This document shows positions 11,568 to 23,680 of a stretch of 64,000 nucleotides of DNA, piece after piece. A program made the position numbers and the translations under genes. Numbering within the stretch: position 1 is the stretch's first letter; the number at the start of each line of letters is the position of its first letter. Source of the DNA: Nectonema munidae (Eukaryota; Nematomorpha; Nectonematoida; Nectonematidae); NCBI GenBank assembly GCA_030549495.1, contig JAUIRK010000987.1, forward strand, positions 558,001 to 622,000. The letters run 5' to 3'. Under the pieces are notes generated by a model. It was not told where the DNA came from. It was given only the letters and a program-made list of their open reading frames with translations, and did not search any database.

Positions 11568-12694
11568 CTACAAATAAAGGGAAAGTAGTATGCTTGCTTC
11601 CAAGAAGTGACAATAGCCCTATCTGAATCCTTACGCAAAATGATAGAAAAACATATTGCGGATAAATGTATATCATCTATCAGAAAAGATTAAGGAAATC
11701 TTGAAGAGTAAACTTCATATAAATGGTAAATGCGAGAATTGAAATGATGACAAGTTGTGGCTCGGTATTACGAGAAATAAAGACGGCATATTTAATAATT
11801 AGTCGTTATCATGCAAGACCTCATATAAGCACACATGTACATTTATTAAAGGATTAAATATACATTTAACGATTAAACAAATTAATTATACTTTCAATTT
11901 TTGTGTCACCACACATATGTTAGTCTATTTCATATATTTATGGATAATAGAGTTAATTTTTGCGGCTTTTCTCTCTTCTTTTTGCTTCTTATCACAAATT
12001 TTATCTTAATTGTTACATGATGTTTACAAGAAAATTTTTTATTGGACGTAGCCTGAAATCGGTGGTGCACATCTAGGGGAGAGGGGTCGGGGGCGGGGGG
12101 GGGGGGCTACGACTCCCTCCCTAGGAAAAATAAAGAGAAATTTCTTAGATAAGATATGGTCCCATAATATGTTTAAAATCGAGCAAAAGTTTTCTTGTCT
12201 AAGAATGACACAATCCCAGCTTAATTTCAAAAGATGTCAATTTTTTATGACAATGGAGTACAGTGATCTCTTTCCCTTGCAGTGCAAGGTTAAGGGAATT
12301 AATAGATTCAAATATGTTCACTAAAAGTGATAGGAATATACAAAAACCGACTCAGAAAATTTTACATGCATGTCTGGTTTGCTTTGTAGAAATTTTTGGA
12401 TTTCTTTCCATAGTATCGTTTCGATACTATCTCTCCTTTTTATCTTTTGTTTTGAAAAGACGCCTCACATTTGAGTGCAGGAAGTGTTTTTCAAATTCAG
12501 AATCATTTTCTTTGCATAACTCTGAAAACAATCAAGAATTGAAGGCATTTGCTTTTATTAGATACGCTGTTTTAGTGACTTCATTTAGAACATTTTTCAA
12601 TCCATTGTCTGTGATGAATAGCGCACTTGATATCAATTACATATGGAGATTTTTGCTTAATCAGAGTCTAGACTAGCAAACACTACAAGTGGAT

Positions 12695-12920
12695 GTTGCC
12701 GCTTAATACCATGTGTTGTAAAAAATTGTCCATCTTGTCAAATATTTCTCTTATAGTAGTTGTACTGCTAAGAGTTTCCCAAAACAAAAAATTGTCTACG
12801 AGATGCTTGTCATATATAAATTGTACGTAAAGGCAAAGCTGAGCTAAATTTTCAGCATCAATCTGAATTGCAAAAAAAGTGAAAATTGAATTCCGAATCA
12901 AAAAAACCACGTCTAACATG
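12695..12920 (-). mobile_element. ZBED-type hAT transposase remnant
   Basis: The minus-strand ORF encodes IDAENLAQLCLYVQFIYDKH, then FLFWETLSSTTTIREIFDKM. This matches the 'D..N.AQL..FVR.......EELL....L..TTT..DIF' region of ZBED5/GTF2IRD2-like hAT transposases. It is a short fragment. The open plus-strand ORF next to it (12,263-12,676) is not recognised. Confidence 0.6.
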
Positions 12921-13439
12921 TCATTTCACATCTGTCTTATTAGCCTTCTAAAGGTTATCGTTTGACAGGAAAATATGCTTAAACTTAACATGTTCAGGAT
13001 TTCTTAGCACATTCAATATATCTTTGCATCAACTGCTTCTCTGTTGTGGAACTTTTTAACTACATGTTTTTTAAAACTCTTCAAACCATGCTTAATATTT
13101 TGCAAAAAAATCATGTTATTTATCAAACACGGATTTGTGCAATAATCCAGCCAATAGTTTTCTTTACTCAATTCGAGTGGTTCACTACTTTACTTGACGG
13201 GCTTCAGAAAAGTGGATGCTATTCAGAACACAAAAGTACTCTTCTCCACCAGGCGTTAATGCAGTAAAACGAAATTTCAAGTGTGAGTCGTGATGCACAT
13301 TTACATATATAAATTTAAGCCTGGAAAGTAAAAAAAATAGTACTCAATTCAAAGACCAACTTATTTATAGTTAAAAAAACTTGATAAATCTTTTTAAATG
13401 TGATTTATTGGCAAAAATGGCAAATGACCAAATATTTGT

Positions 13440-13760
13440 GCAATATGCGCAATACGATTCACTCATGTCCCCTTCTCGATCCCCACGGAACTTCTTCGCG
13501 GCACTGCAGACTCCAATTTCAAAAACACTGATCTAAAAGGTAGTGATGAAATCAGAATTACAAACAAGGTAATTTTACTTGATAAAAGTATCCAGTTATC
13601 GTGGGATTGAGAGCTTACCGTGCAAATATAATGTAGGGTAATAATGGTGGCGTGTTTATTGGACAAAAATTCTTTTATAAATTGTAAAAATTATATTAAA
13701 AAAAAGTTCGCCCCAAAAATTTGGAGGATGTGTGACTCCTCTGGCTGAAATGTGTAGCAT
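13440..13760. repeat. Interspersed repeat shared with 57,110-57,470
   Basis: GTGCAAATATAATGTAGGGT...GGCGTGTTTATTGGACA...AAATTCTT at 13,620 matches GTGCAATTGTAATGCTGGGT...GGTGTGTTTACCAGACA...AAATTCTT at 57,122. Both are followed within about 300 bp by a 'TTTG(A/G)AGGAT(G/T)TG' end. Family unknown. Confidence 0.6.
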
Positions 13761-15341
13761 TTCAGACGCGCATGATTATTCTTTTTTCTTAAAAAACACC
13801 AAGTCCTTGTCAAAAAAAAAAGAACTTTGTAGATTTTGGTTAAAATGATCATATTAGGGATGGGACGATCAACTTTAATCATACATATAAATTCGGTAAA
13901 GCAATTTTTGAAATCCATGAAGCGAATAAAGGCAGGGCCCAGGAATGTGCAATAAACATGGCCGATGACCATTGAAATCGAAAACACTTCAACATTTACT
14001 CTAAATTTTCCTTAATGTTAGCGTATAAGTTTTTACTTCAAATTTTTATGTTTAAAATTCGTTCTGTAAATGAAAGTTTGAATTTTTAAAGAAATTTTTT
14101 TAATAAATTGATATTTTGAATAGATACTTATATACGTACGTACAGTCAATCCCCATACAACCCCTGGTATATTATACAATAAATCCCCAGATATCCCCGG
14201 TTCCACATTCGCGAACTCAAGTATTAGGGAATTTTTTTTATGAAATCCAAAATTCTAAAAACGCGCTAATTTCAGTCATCTCGGATAGACTGACTGCAGA
14301 GGGTAATAGAGGTAGAATGTGTCAATCCGTTAAAGTATCAGATGTTTATTCTATAAAAAACATAAAATTTCATATTATTTCCTAATTATGATAATAGACT
14401 ATGGACGTCTGAGTATGTAGGCCCAAACGATAAACGAAAATAGAGCAATCTACATTAGATGACAACTTTTTTCAGATATTATTTACTAACTTTCAGAATG
14501 TTGTTTTTGAAATTTTATACTTTAACTTTTCACGGAATCCCAATCACTCTTTTGCAGAACCCTTGTGTTCCACAGAACCCACTCTGCAAAGATCTACTCT
14601 ATGTAAATAATCGCATAAATTTAACGAACTGAATAAAATATAATGTGCCTTTCCTTGATGTTGCACTCGATACCAATTAAATTTTATTATGCATATTTAC
14701 ACATACAATATTTTCATCGTGAAATAAGACGACGCAATTACGGAGGAGAGATCGCGTGAAATAAACGGAAATGTGGCATTTTGTGTATGGTAAATCAGAG
14801 TTGGGGTGATTTTCAAGGTTGCGCTAATTATTCGCGATCTTTCACACCAGTGAGATGTCTCAGAAGCGAACCCTGGAGCATATGGGCGGTTTACGGTATA
14901 CTGTATGTATAGTAGGTCTATGGTCTTATTTCTCGGACTGCTTAAATTGTACACTTTTTAGAAATAAAATAGATCAAATTTTACACTTTCATTTCAAATA
15001 TTTAGGGGTATCTATGCGTCTATAAGAATGAACTCATCAGCTATATTCAAAAAGAGAACTGATTAAATTATATAATGGAGGCAAAAGATGTTAAAACTCG
15101 GGTAATAAAAAATGCAAACAAAATGGCATATCTTCAAAAGTAAACAAACACTTGATCCCATAGATCGAGTTATATCTAAAACAAAATCTGTTTTGGAATG
15201 GAGTAGAGAAAATCTTTTATTGCAATTTAATTTTAAAGAGTTTAGTGTTTGCTGTGATAAGGCAAAGAATGTCAAATTTGGATGAATTGCTAAAAGCAAC
15301 AGTAAATGGTGTGGGTGGAAAGAATGCGTGATTCACCTTAC

Positions 15342-16054
15342 CTCTCTAAGGAATAGCGTAACGGGGAAGCCTGGGTTTGGCGCAGGGAAGATGCAGATGC
15401 AGAGGGAGAAGAAAAATGAAGCGAGGGGGCGCCGTTAGAGGGAGTTTTCATCTGCAAAATGGCGGAGGCGGTAGATATGGTGGTGGGTGTGGTCAGCGGT
15501 GGAACACACGAAGGAAGAAATTTGAGGGAAGATTTTAGAGAATTATGCTCTTCTTGGGATTTTGCTTCTCTGTTGCTCAGAAGGTTTGCGTTTTCTTCAA
15601 TTTTGGAGCTGATGAGGGGAGAAGATCGACGATTTTGTGAGAGCAGCGACGAAGATGAGAGAGACGAAAGGGACAGGGAGGGAGATGATGAAGGATATTT
15701 TTCATCAGTTTGAACTTTTTTTCGAGGCAAAATGTTTGAAGGATGATTAAAATACTGCTTTGAATTGAGTAATTTGTTTGGACCAACGGGATTAGAAATT
15801 TCGGAAGTGTGATATGAATTTATGCCATTTGTCATAAATGCCTCTGTTGACGTGTTCTTTGTATGTGATGCATATTGGGAAGAGGTCGGTGGAGTAGGAT
15901 TGAAAGAATGAAGAGAACTAGAGTGTTTCGAAGCAATCCCAGATGAAATCTTGTCTGTGCTTGCGTGGTTGATACTTTTATGTTGCGAAGAGTCCAAACC
16001 TTCAAACTTTACAAGTTTTGATTTGACAGAAAAGTGACTAGAGCCTAATTGCAA
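15342..16054 (-). CDS. FHOD: FHOD exon 8, long Ser-rich linker
   Basis: The largest exon (713 bp, about 237 residues), acceptor ttatatttaag, donor gtaagg, phase 0 in and two bases out. Dominated by Ser, Pro and Thr, with runs of SSLSLSSLSSSS type and repeated SP/TP dipeptides that could be phosphorylation sites. The plus-strand ORF in the same place (15,459-15,713) is its shadow. It lies in the disordered region between FH3 and FH1. Confidence 0.75.
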
Positions 16055-16831
16055 CTTAAATATAAAAAATGTAGTCAAACCTTTGCACATTGAACACCCT
16101 AGGGATTCAATAAGCAAATGTTAATTATATGGACGTGGTCATTTTTAAAAAGGTTGCTACACTCATTTTCAATTGAACAAATGGACATTTGAAGAGTATT
16201 CTACATTAGAAACTCAACTACTATTCTATTTGTAGTGGATACGGGTTTTGACATTGAAAAATTCATTTTATACTAAATTACGACAAAGCAAATTTTTGAT
16301 ATATTTCCAATCATTTTTAAAACATAAACTTAAAAGACTAAATAAATGTAAAGAAAATAGGAAATAAATAACAAATATTGCAAACAAAAATTGAAAAAAA
16401 GGTAATGACAGTATCCCCTGTATTCAAGCACACGGTCGATTTGAAACGCAGATCTTAAAGCAACGCTTCTAGTGATCTAGATAAACTTTGGACATACTAA
16501 AAACTTGATAAAAAGAAAACAGATGGGTCGTCATGTAAGGTGAAAAAAGAGATATGATATTTTACGAAAAATTATGAAAAAGGACTACTAACGGAGGAAT
16601 ATGACTTTGTGCTGAGCGGTATTTTTCTCCAAAGATGATTATAATGATTGGGAAGTCGGAAAGACTTTCCATCCATGCAGAAAGGAGTATGATGATTGAA
16701 AAATGACATTATTTGAAAAAAACTTTTAATTACTCACCACTACCAGCATTGAAGTGTTGCATTTTGCTAATTATGCGAATAAATTTTAATTACAGATATT
16801 TATCAGCTTTCTTTCTATGTTAGGTTTATAC

Positions 16832-16972
16832 ATCAGAGGTCTGGCAAGATCTTGGGGGAGACAACATGGGAGACCTTATTAGATCAGAGGTCTGGCAAGA
16901 TCTTCAAGGAGACAACTTGCCAGACCTTATCAGAGCTCTGGCAAGACCTTGGGGAGACAACTTGTCAGATCT
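16832..16972. repeat. 51-bp tandem repeat, about 2.8 copies
   Basis: Unit contains AGAGGTCTGGCAAGATCTT and GGAGACAACTTG. Successive copies begin at 16,832, 16,883 and about 16,932. A short plus-strand ORF runs through it (16,866-17,114) because the unit length is a multiple of three. I do not take that as a gene. Confidence 0.85.
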
Positions 16973-17843
16973 TAAAAACCTACTTAAAATGAAAATTTGC
17001 CAAAAATATTTTACATACATATTGAAAGCACCATTCCAAAAATTCTACATAAAAGAGTTCAAAACACTTACCTTTGAAATTGACTTTTTACTTCATGAAA
17101 ATATAATTTTTTAAACCATGGATTTAATGAGATTCCTAAAACTTTCAGGCAATTTGTGAAAGCACTGATTCGCTAGGTAATTCCATTAATTTAAAATCCC
17201 ATAACAAATGTCACTTGAGTAACTACATGAAAACCGTAGTGACTTTGAGAAATTCCTACAGAAAGCAGTATTTCAAAAATTCCTTCACATTTCAACGGAT
17301 TCCTTCAAGCTTTTCCAACCTTTATTTGCTAGAATGAAGGCAGAGTTTATAAATTTTTATTTATCATTTTTATAAACTTCAAGGCGTTTTTAAATCAAAT
17401 ATAATTTATAAATCGAAATATGGCTCCCTTAACCTTAGATATGGAAATTTATCTGAATTTTGAATGAAGAGTTAATGAAAAATAGATTCCATATTCAAAT
17501 TCAGTATAAAATTTGCAGTTGAAGAAAGCTGCAAACCATTGTTTAGAAAGAGATAAATAAAAGTGTATCTCGTAATAAAGTAAAATTGAAAAGAACGTAA
17601 ATTTATGAGTAAATACATAAAAGCATCGAGTATGTATAACGATTCAGTGAAAAACGCCAAGATTGAATTTTTCATCTAAATTATAGATGGAAGAGATTTA
17701 AAGAATTTTGAATTCAAAACAAATAACAAAAAGTTTCATATTTATGGAACTGAATGGTTCTGATCGATACGAAAGGATTTGTGAAAATGCAAAGTACGGA
17801 ATAGCGATATTTCTAATAAAAAAAATGACTATAAATATCTTAC

Positions 17844-18085
17844 ACCACCTAGGAGAAACTTTTTAGGATCGGTGTGATAGTTTTGAAGACTGTTTCTCGC
17901 AGATTTACAGTGATTAGATCCAGCACCATCACAGATTCTTACGCAATTTTCTGAATGACCTGTTGAAATTGAAGATTGGGAAGAAAGGAGAGCAGGTGAA
18001 ATAGCTCGTACTCCTCTATTCAATTCTTTGGAAACATCTGGTGATGTATGGCGATGAATGATGGAGTTGTGTGAAGATGGAAAAT
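17844..18085 (-). CDS. FHOD: FHOD exon 7, Ser/His-rich linker
   Basis: A 242-bp exon. I chose the acceptor atatttatttag because it completes the split codon from exon 6 as Asp and keeps the frame open. The donor is gtaagatat. About 80 residues rich in Ser, His and Asn, low complexity, consistent with the disordered linker between FH3 and FH1. Confidence 0.65.
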
Positions 18086-19283
18086 CTAAATAAATATTGC
18101 TTTTATGCGTTGATTGCTCCGAATATTTTTTGTTCAAAAATTTTATTCTACCAAAATTTGAAAGGTGAGCTTATTTTTTTATCAGCGAAGATAAACCAAG
18201 AGCAAAAAAAATGTGTCCACAATTTTGCACGTATAAATAACCATAATGTTTTTTCGAAATCAGATGGGTAAATTAAGCGGGCCATAAAAAAATGTCCAAA
18301 TTAAATAGTAAAACAGGACATCTCTTCATTCCTCATTCATAAACAGACAGGGAACACAAAAAAGAGGAAAACTAAAGATTTTTAAGTTCTCTATATCATT
18401 AATATAAAGTAAATATTTATTTATTTATTAATTCAAAAAATTGAGTAACAGCTCTCAATTTTCATACATTGATAGTAATACTACTATAAAAATGGTAAAA
18501 CTTAATTTTACCACTTTTCCTTAACTTCTATGGTTGTAAAATTGGCTCTTTTTATTTTAAGTTTTTTAAACTATGCGGAGTATGATGGAACTTGAATCGC
18601 ATCGGAAAATTTCATGTGTACCTTCCGATACCTCAATCGCGATTCTTTTTATTTTCGGGTATTTAAAAAGTTACGTTTTTAAACGAATTTGAAATTTAAA
18701 TAAATGAAGGTTAAATTTTACTAACTCGATTTATTGATCTTCCAATTCCAAACACATAAAATAATTATAAAAAACTTTTAACTTTACACATAAAAAAATT
18801 TTGGCTGGGCATGGGAATCGTACAAAACGTTGGTATCATCCAATCACTAGTGTGTCAAATGATTTATGTATAGCAATAATTTACCCTTTTTGAGGACAAT
18901 ACCTTCAAATATTCTTAATGAATACTTCCTTAAGCAATTTTTTTTGAAAAAAGAAACACCATTAATGTTTTTTATCTAGAATCTAAAGAAGGCTAAATTA
19001 GTATAATGAGTGTGGACAAGTGTGTTTTGAAGAAGGCTGAAATATGATTCCAAAATTATGTGGTTCGCATTTATTGAAAATGTGCTGTTACTGTCGTTAT
19101 AGTCATATGTGCTCAACGTGCATACAAAAATAGAAATTAGGTATGCTCTTATAAAAAAAATCCATGTTAAAACATATAATTTATTCTTCTTAAAAAGGGA
19201 ATGTAAAAATATGGCGTAAATAATTTAAGAAAAAACCAAAGTTTTGCGTGTTTCATTCTAATAGATATTTTATATAGACAGTA

Positions 19284-20430
19284 GAGTGCAAATGTTTTCG
19301 GCCACAGCTAATATTTTTTTTCATTACAATCTTTTGATCATTCAAATTTATTTATATTAAATTTATAAAAACCATCTTGAAATAATTCTTTTTTCATTGA
19401 TAAAAATTTCTGATTATTTCCTTTTTTAATTCATTCAAAATTATTAATTCTATATTTTATCTATTAAAAATTCGGTGCAAAAGTTTTTGCCAATTTGTTA
19501 ACTTTTTAGGTAAAAACATTTTTTTCAAATTTATAAATTGTTATCATTGTTTTTATCTAAAATTGATTTTAGATCAATAATGCTTTCTTTTCGATCTTTT
19601 TTCGGCGTCCTTTTTTGACTGACATGCCTGAAGTATCTCTAGAATTGAGAAAAAAAGTTGTACTTCTTTCAATAAACAAAAGTCAAAGAGCATTTCAAAA
19701 TTAATTATTATATCTAGAAGTAATATTTCTCAAATTTTATCAAAATATAAAAGTACAGGAACTGTAGCCAACAAACTCAAAAGGGGCCATCCTGAAAAAT
19801 TACTAATAGATATTCCAAAATTAGTAAGAATGTCAAAGATTAATCTTAATTTTTCTGCAAGACAATTAATGGAAGAGAATAATTTATCAAAACATATTTC
19901 AATTGATACAGTAAAAGGATTTCTTAGAAAAAATGATTTAAACGGGCTTTTAGTAGCTAAAATCAGCCTTGAATAAAGTTCAATTAAAAAAAGATTTGCG
20001 TGGGCAAAAGGAAAAATTATATGGGCCGTGTATGATTGGCATAATGTACTTTTTAGTGATGAAACGAAGATTGAGTATGATTTTAATTCACCGCAATGTG
20101 TTAGAAGGCCTAATGGAATGCGATTCGGGCTAAAGGAAATCAGACAAAGTTTTGAAAAGAAGGTATGAATATTATCAAAGTAAATATTTTATATAAAAAA
20201 AATAAAGAAAACAAATGGCCGAAAACTTTTGCACCGAATTTTTAATAGATAAAATACGAATAATAATTTTGAATAAATTAAAAGAGAAAATAATCAGAAA
20301 TTTTTATTGATGAATAGAATTATTTTAAGATGGTATTTATAATAAATTAATTTAATATAAATAAATTTGAATGATCAAAAGATTCTAAAGAAAAAAAAAT
20401 TATTATCTGTGGCCGAAAACATTTGCACTC
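19284..20430 (+). mobile_element. Tc1-like transposon, internally deleted, long TIRs
   Basis: An 1,147-bp element flanked by the TA target duplication (19,282-19,283 and 20,431-20,432). Inverted repeats of about 216 bp run 19,284-19,499 and 20,212-20,430. Each carries an outer and an inner copy of a 'GTGCAAA(T/A)GTTTTCGGCC' motif, an IR/DR layout as in Sleeping Beauty-like Tc1 elements. Inside, from ATG 19,624, is a decayed transposase: paired-type DNA-binding region (QILSKYKSTGTVANKLKRGH) and VLFSDETKIEYDF, which holds the first catalytic Asp. The part with the second Asp and the final Glu is gone, and there are a frameshift and a stop, so this copy is non-autonomous. Confidence 0.85.
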
Positions 20431-20432
20431 TA

Positions 20433-20960
20433 CTACAACAAAGAATACAATATCACGTGCGATAACTTCTTCACAAATCGAAAAATCAATTATATTACTC
20501 TGACTAAATATCAGTTCAAAAATCCAAATGTTATTATTCTCAGTAGTTTACTCACACCTAGATGTTCAAATACCAGCGAAAAGAAAAAGCCAGAAACTAT
20601 TCTTTTTTTAATAAGACGAAACCTGGTGTAGATGTACTTGATCAAATGATAAAATGCTATTCAGTAAAAGCAGCAAATAGAAGATGGCCAGTTCAAGTTT
20701 TTTGCATATTTTAGAGTTCAATAAATAGTTGGATAATTTACAATAATAAAAAATTCAAAATTGTCAAGATTCGAGCTTCTACAAAAACTCAGAGAACAGT
20801 TAACTAAGAATGCGAAGAAACTCAATCTGAAAGATTTTTTGAGCAAAGCTTGCCACAAAAAGGCAAGACTGGCTTCAATAAAAGTTGCAAGAGTGGAACT
20901 ACGGAACTGTGTTCTGTTTGCAAAAGACAAGCTCGCAGAAAGTGTGGAGTAAAAAAATGT
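20433..20960 (+). mobile_element. piggyBac transposase remnant next to the Tc1 element
   Basis: Starting right after the Tc1 TA duplication, the plus strand encodes YNITCDNFFTNRKI, KKPETILFLIRR, DVLDQMIKCYSVKAANRRWP and a helical tail (KLREQLTKNAKKLNLKDFL). These match piggyBac 'CDNFFTS...', 'DQM(L)..YS...K..RWP' in order, with frameshifts and stops between. The upstream half was not recognised on the other side of the Tc1 element. Confidence 0.75.
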
Positions 20961-21213
20961 TAGAGTGCATATAATTTGTTGTCTTATCTGAAATAAATGT
21001 TCCCTTTATTTATTTTACTATTTAAATGTAAGGGTTTTGGAAAATATTCAAATTGTATTTGAATATTTAGTAAAAAGTCAATTGATGTCTTTGGTCTTTA
21101 TGTTGAAATTAATCAAGGTCCCAACTTATAAAGTGGTGTTTGCGCTCGTGAGCGTGCATTTCTTTGTTTTCAAAGTTAAAAAGTAAAATAGGTTTAAAAA
21201 AGAATGAGATTAC

Positions 21214-21320
21214 CAGATTCACTCAAAGATGGTTTTTTAACAGTGGTTAGATCACCAGTTTTAAATTTATCTCTCCACGAAACTCTCCTCTGACTTTTAG
21301 AAGAAGCGTCCATCTCTTCT
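21214..21320 (-). CDS. FHOD: FHOD exon 6, linker
   Basis: Acceptor atctttag and donor gtaatctc bound a 107-bp exon whose frame fits both sides. It encodes RRVSWRDKFKTGDLTTVKKP. The 'KF.(S/T)GDL' core resembles a conserved spot in the FHOD3 linker (EKFNSGDL), so this exon ties the upstream exons to the formin. Confidence 0.7.
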
Positions 21321-21684
21321 CTAAAGATAAAAAAAGTAAAGATATGTTTTATCACACACAAAACGTTTGCAGTAAGAGATTAAAAATCAGTTCACGTTAG
21401 AGGAAATTCGGCTCGAAGAAATTAAACGTCGTATCTTGAGTTAGCATATCTGCATTACACAAACATATATCTTAGTTATGTCAAAATGGTTCCGAGTACA
21501 GCTAATTGACATGGTTTTCGGAGAAAAATTAACTCCCAACAACACATTTCAAAGGTTTAAATATAATAATTTAAAATTTACCAAATGTTATCTTTACCTT
21601 TACCTGCATCTAGATACATAGGATAGAAATAAAATTAATATACTTTTCAAGAAGGAAGAAGCAGTGAAATATTCAAATTACGTA

Positions 21685-21850
21685 GCTGAATACACTCTAT
21701 TTGCTTGAATATTTGGTCTCCCATGATATTTCCAGACCAGTAATTTTGAAAATTGTAAAAAAAATGTAGAAAACTTGTTTGTCATTCCCAACCTATATAA
21801 TACAGTGGTTTCTATTCCATAGTCTGTTATGTGCATGTTTTGATACAAAT
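21685..21850. repeat. Interspersed repeat shared with 5,450 and 60,940
   Basis: GCTGAATACACTCTATTT...TTGAATATTTGGTCTCCC matches 5,452-5,545. Its other half (CATTCCCAACCTATATAATA, CTATTCCATAGTCTGTTATG, TTTTGATACAAAT) matches the reverse strand at 60,945-61,015. The 21.7 kb copy joins both halves, so it is probably the fullest copy. Type unknown. Confidence 0.6.
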
Positions 21851-21951
21851 GATTATGGAGACAAGGGTCAACTTTCTGTTCATATTTTGGTAAATGTTAG
21901 AAAAGTTATTATAACACATTTCTCAATAGATTAAAGAATCGAAAAGTATTC

Positions 21952-22112
21952 GCGGCGTGAGTAAGGTTGGTTAGGTACTGGCTTTCGATAACTCAAGGTC
22001 TTGGGTTCGATCGCGCATCAAGCCTACTTTCTTATAGTTCGATATAAGCGGCGCAATTGTGCCTTCTCGATGAAAACATCCTAAGCTACCCCTACCTTTA
22101 CCTTATTCTTTA
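21952..22112 (+). repeat. tRNA-derived SINE
   Basis: Contains GTAAGGTTGGTTAGGTACTG (A-box-like) and GGGTTCGATCGCGCA (B-box-like), then a body GCGGCGCAATTGTGCCTTCT and CGATGAAAACA, ending in CCTTTACCTTA simple repeats. A near-identical copy is at 54,797. Confidence 0.75.
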
Positions 22113-23222
22113 GGAAGTCAAAAAATATAGGAAGACAATTTGATAAAAATTAATGTGCTATGCTTTGGTAATAAAAGTTAGTATTATGATATCATATATG
22201 AGCCTTACTTGTTTTTGGCCGTGTATATCAAACCTTTTATAAGTTTTTTACTGCAAATACGAAAATTTATAATTGATCAAAATCTGGTCATCATGGCTTA
22301 AAGGTATTATTTAATGCTTTAAAGAAAGACGATGCTTCTCAAAAAACGCTATAGTATAGTTAATAGCTGCTAGCAAGTGGATCTAATATTCCAAAAGGTA
22401 GTCAATTTTTGCTGATAGATTTTATGGACTATGCTGTATATGGTACATACGAAAAAAAGATCTCAATTTGCGAGAATTGAGAGCTAAATGGAAGGTGCAT
22501 AAAACATATGTTGCGCCCAGAAAATTTGTTTTCGTCTTACAGATGCGATGGCAAGTTTTTTACGCACAAAACGTTTCTCTTCCAAAAAGTTTGACACTAG
22601 CGTGCGTTCTTTTTTCTCAACACTGCATTAGAACTTTTTCTTTATCATAATCTTCCTGAGTCCATGTTCTACTCTCGAAAGGCTTTTGCAAACTTACTCA
22701 TCCAAATTATAAAAGATTTCGTGGATGAAGAAAGAGTGATGGCAAAGAAAATTTTGCAAAGATCACTAAAAAAATAACACGCCCTATCGTTGCTAAGTTT
22801 TTCTTGTATTTATGAATGGGGTATTTGTAATTTTCTTTGAAGCGTGTAATATCCCATTAATTTTGGATGTTTGAAAAAATTGACCATTTATATCAAAAAG
22901 TTACTTAAATTTCACATAGACATCATACATCGGTTATATTTTTATATTTAGTCAATAGTCTTACATAGCAAATTTTTTATTGATTTTTTTTTTATAAAAT
23001 GGAGTAGAATGAGTTCAAAAAGTCCACATTCGTGCTGCGAAGATTTATTTTCTCTATTCTGTAAACACAAAAAGGAGGTGAAAACTTTCCACACATTTAT
23101 TTTAGTATCTTAACATTATATGCATATAAGAGAATAAAATCCTAACAAAAATAAATTGAGTATAGAAAAGAATGCAGTCACTCAAAGCAAAAAGCCATAT
23201 GTTTTTTCGTTTCATTTAATTT

Positions 23223-23680
23223 TTATATCATAGGAAACAGAACATCAGAGATAATATAACACCACACATTCGAAATCGCGCCATTATTATCTTTGTAATT
23301 TGTATTAGTACGCTTAGATGGGAAATCCTCATTTTGCACTAAAATAAATTCTTCAACATCATTAATTGAAAATATAAGAAACGAATAGGAACATTCAAGG
23401 ATATGCCGCCTTGCATTGACAAGCTCGCTTTTCACACAATTAATAAGTGATCAAAATTGAAATTTCCCACATCATTCATCATCGGCCTCAGATTTTCGTA
23501 TGGCAAGTAGTGAAGTAATAGTTGGGATGGCCTCATGCCCATGTTTATTTCAGAAATCAGTGAATCGAGATAATTGTACATCTCGGTGGAATACAATGAT
23601 AGCAACACAGGAGCTTTTTTAAAGAAAGACGCGCTTTTTATATAGGACTGATTACATAGAATCAATAACACGTCTACCAT
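23223..23680 (-). pseudogene. Unidentified coding-like stretch, frame-shifted
   Basis: Two minus-strand ORFs meet at 23,432-23,435: first 82 residues (MVDVLLILCNQSY..., with LLSLYSTEMYNYLDSLISEI), then, in another frame, 70 residues (SELVNARRHILECSYSFLIF...). The amino-acid mix looks protein-like, and the overlap suggests one reading frame broken by a frameshift. I do not recognise a family. It could be a decayed transposon ORF or a host pseudogene inside the formin intron. Confidence 0.35.

Larger units (their letters stand above)
11600..15300. other. Formin intron 8-9; hAT remnant and repeats only
   Basis: Apart from the ZBED-type hAT fragment (12.7-12.9 kb), a GC-rich patch at about 12,070-12,110 and the 13.4-13.8 kb repeat, nothing is recognised. 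Small ORFs at 13,046, 13,691, 14,116 and 14,697 lack any motif. Confidence 0.5.

Noticed and set aside
15459-15713. Plus-strand ORF of 84 residues with an acidic, repetitive end
   Set aside because: It is the antisense of the Ser-rich FHOD exon 8, which is supported by splice phase on both sides.
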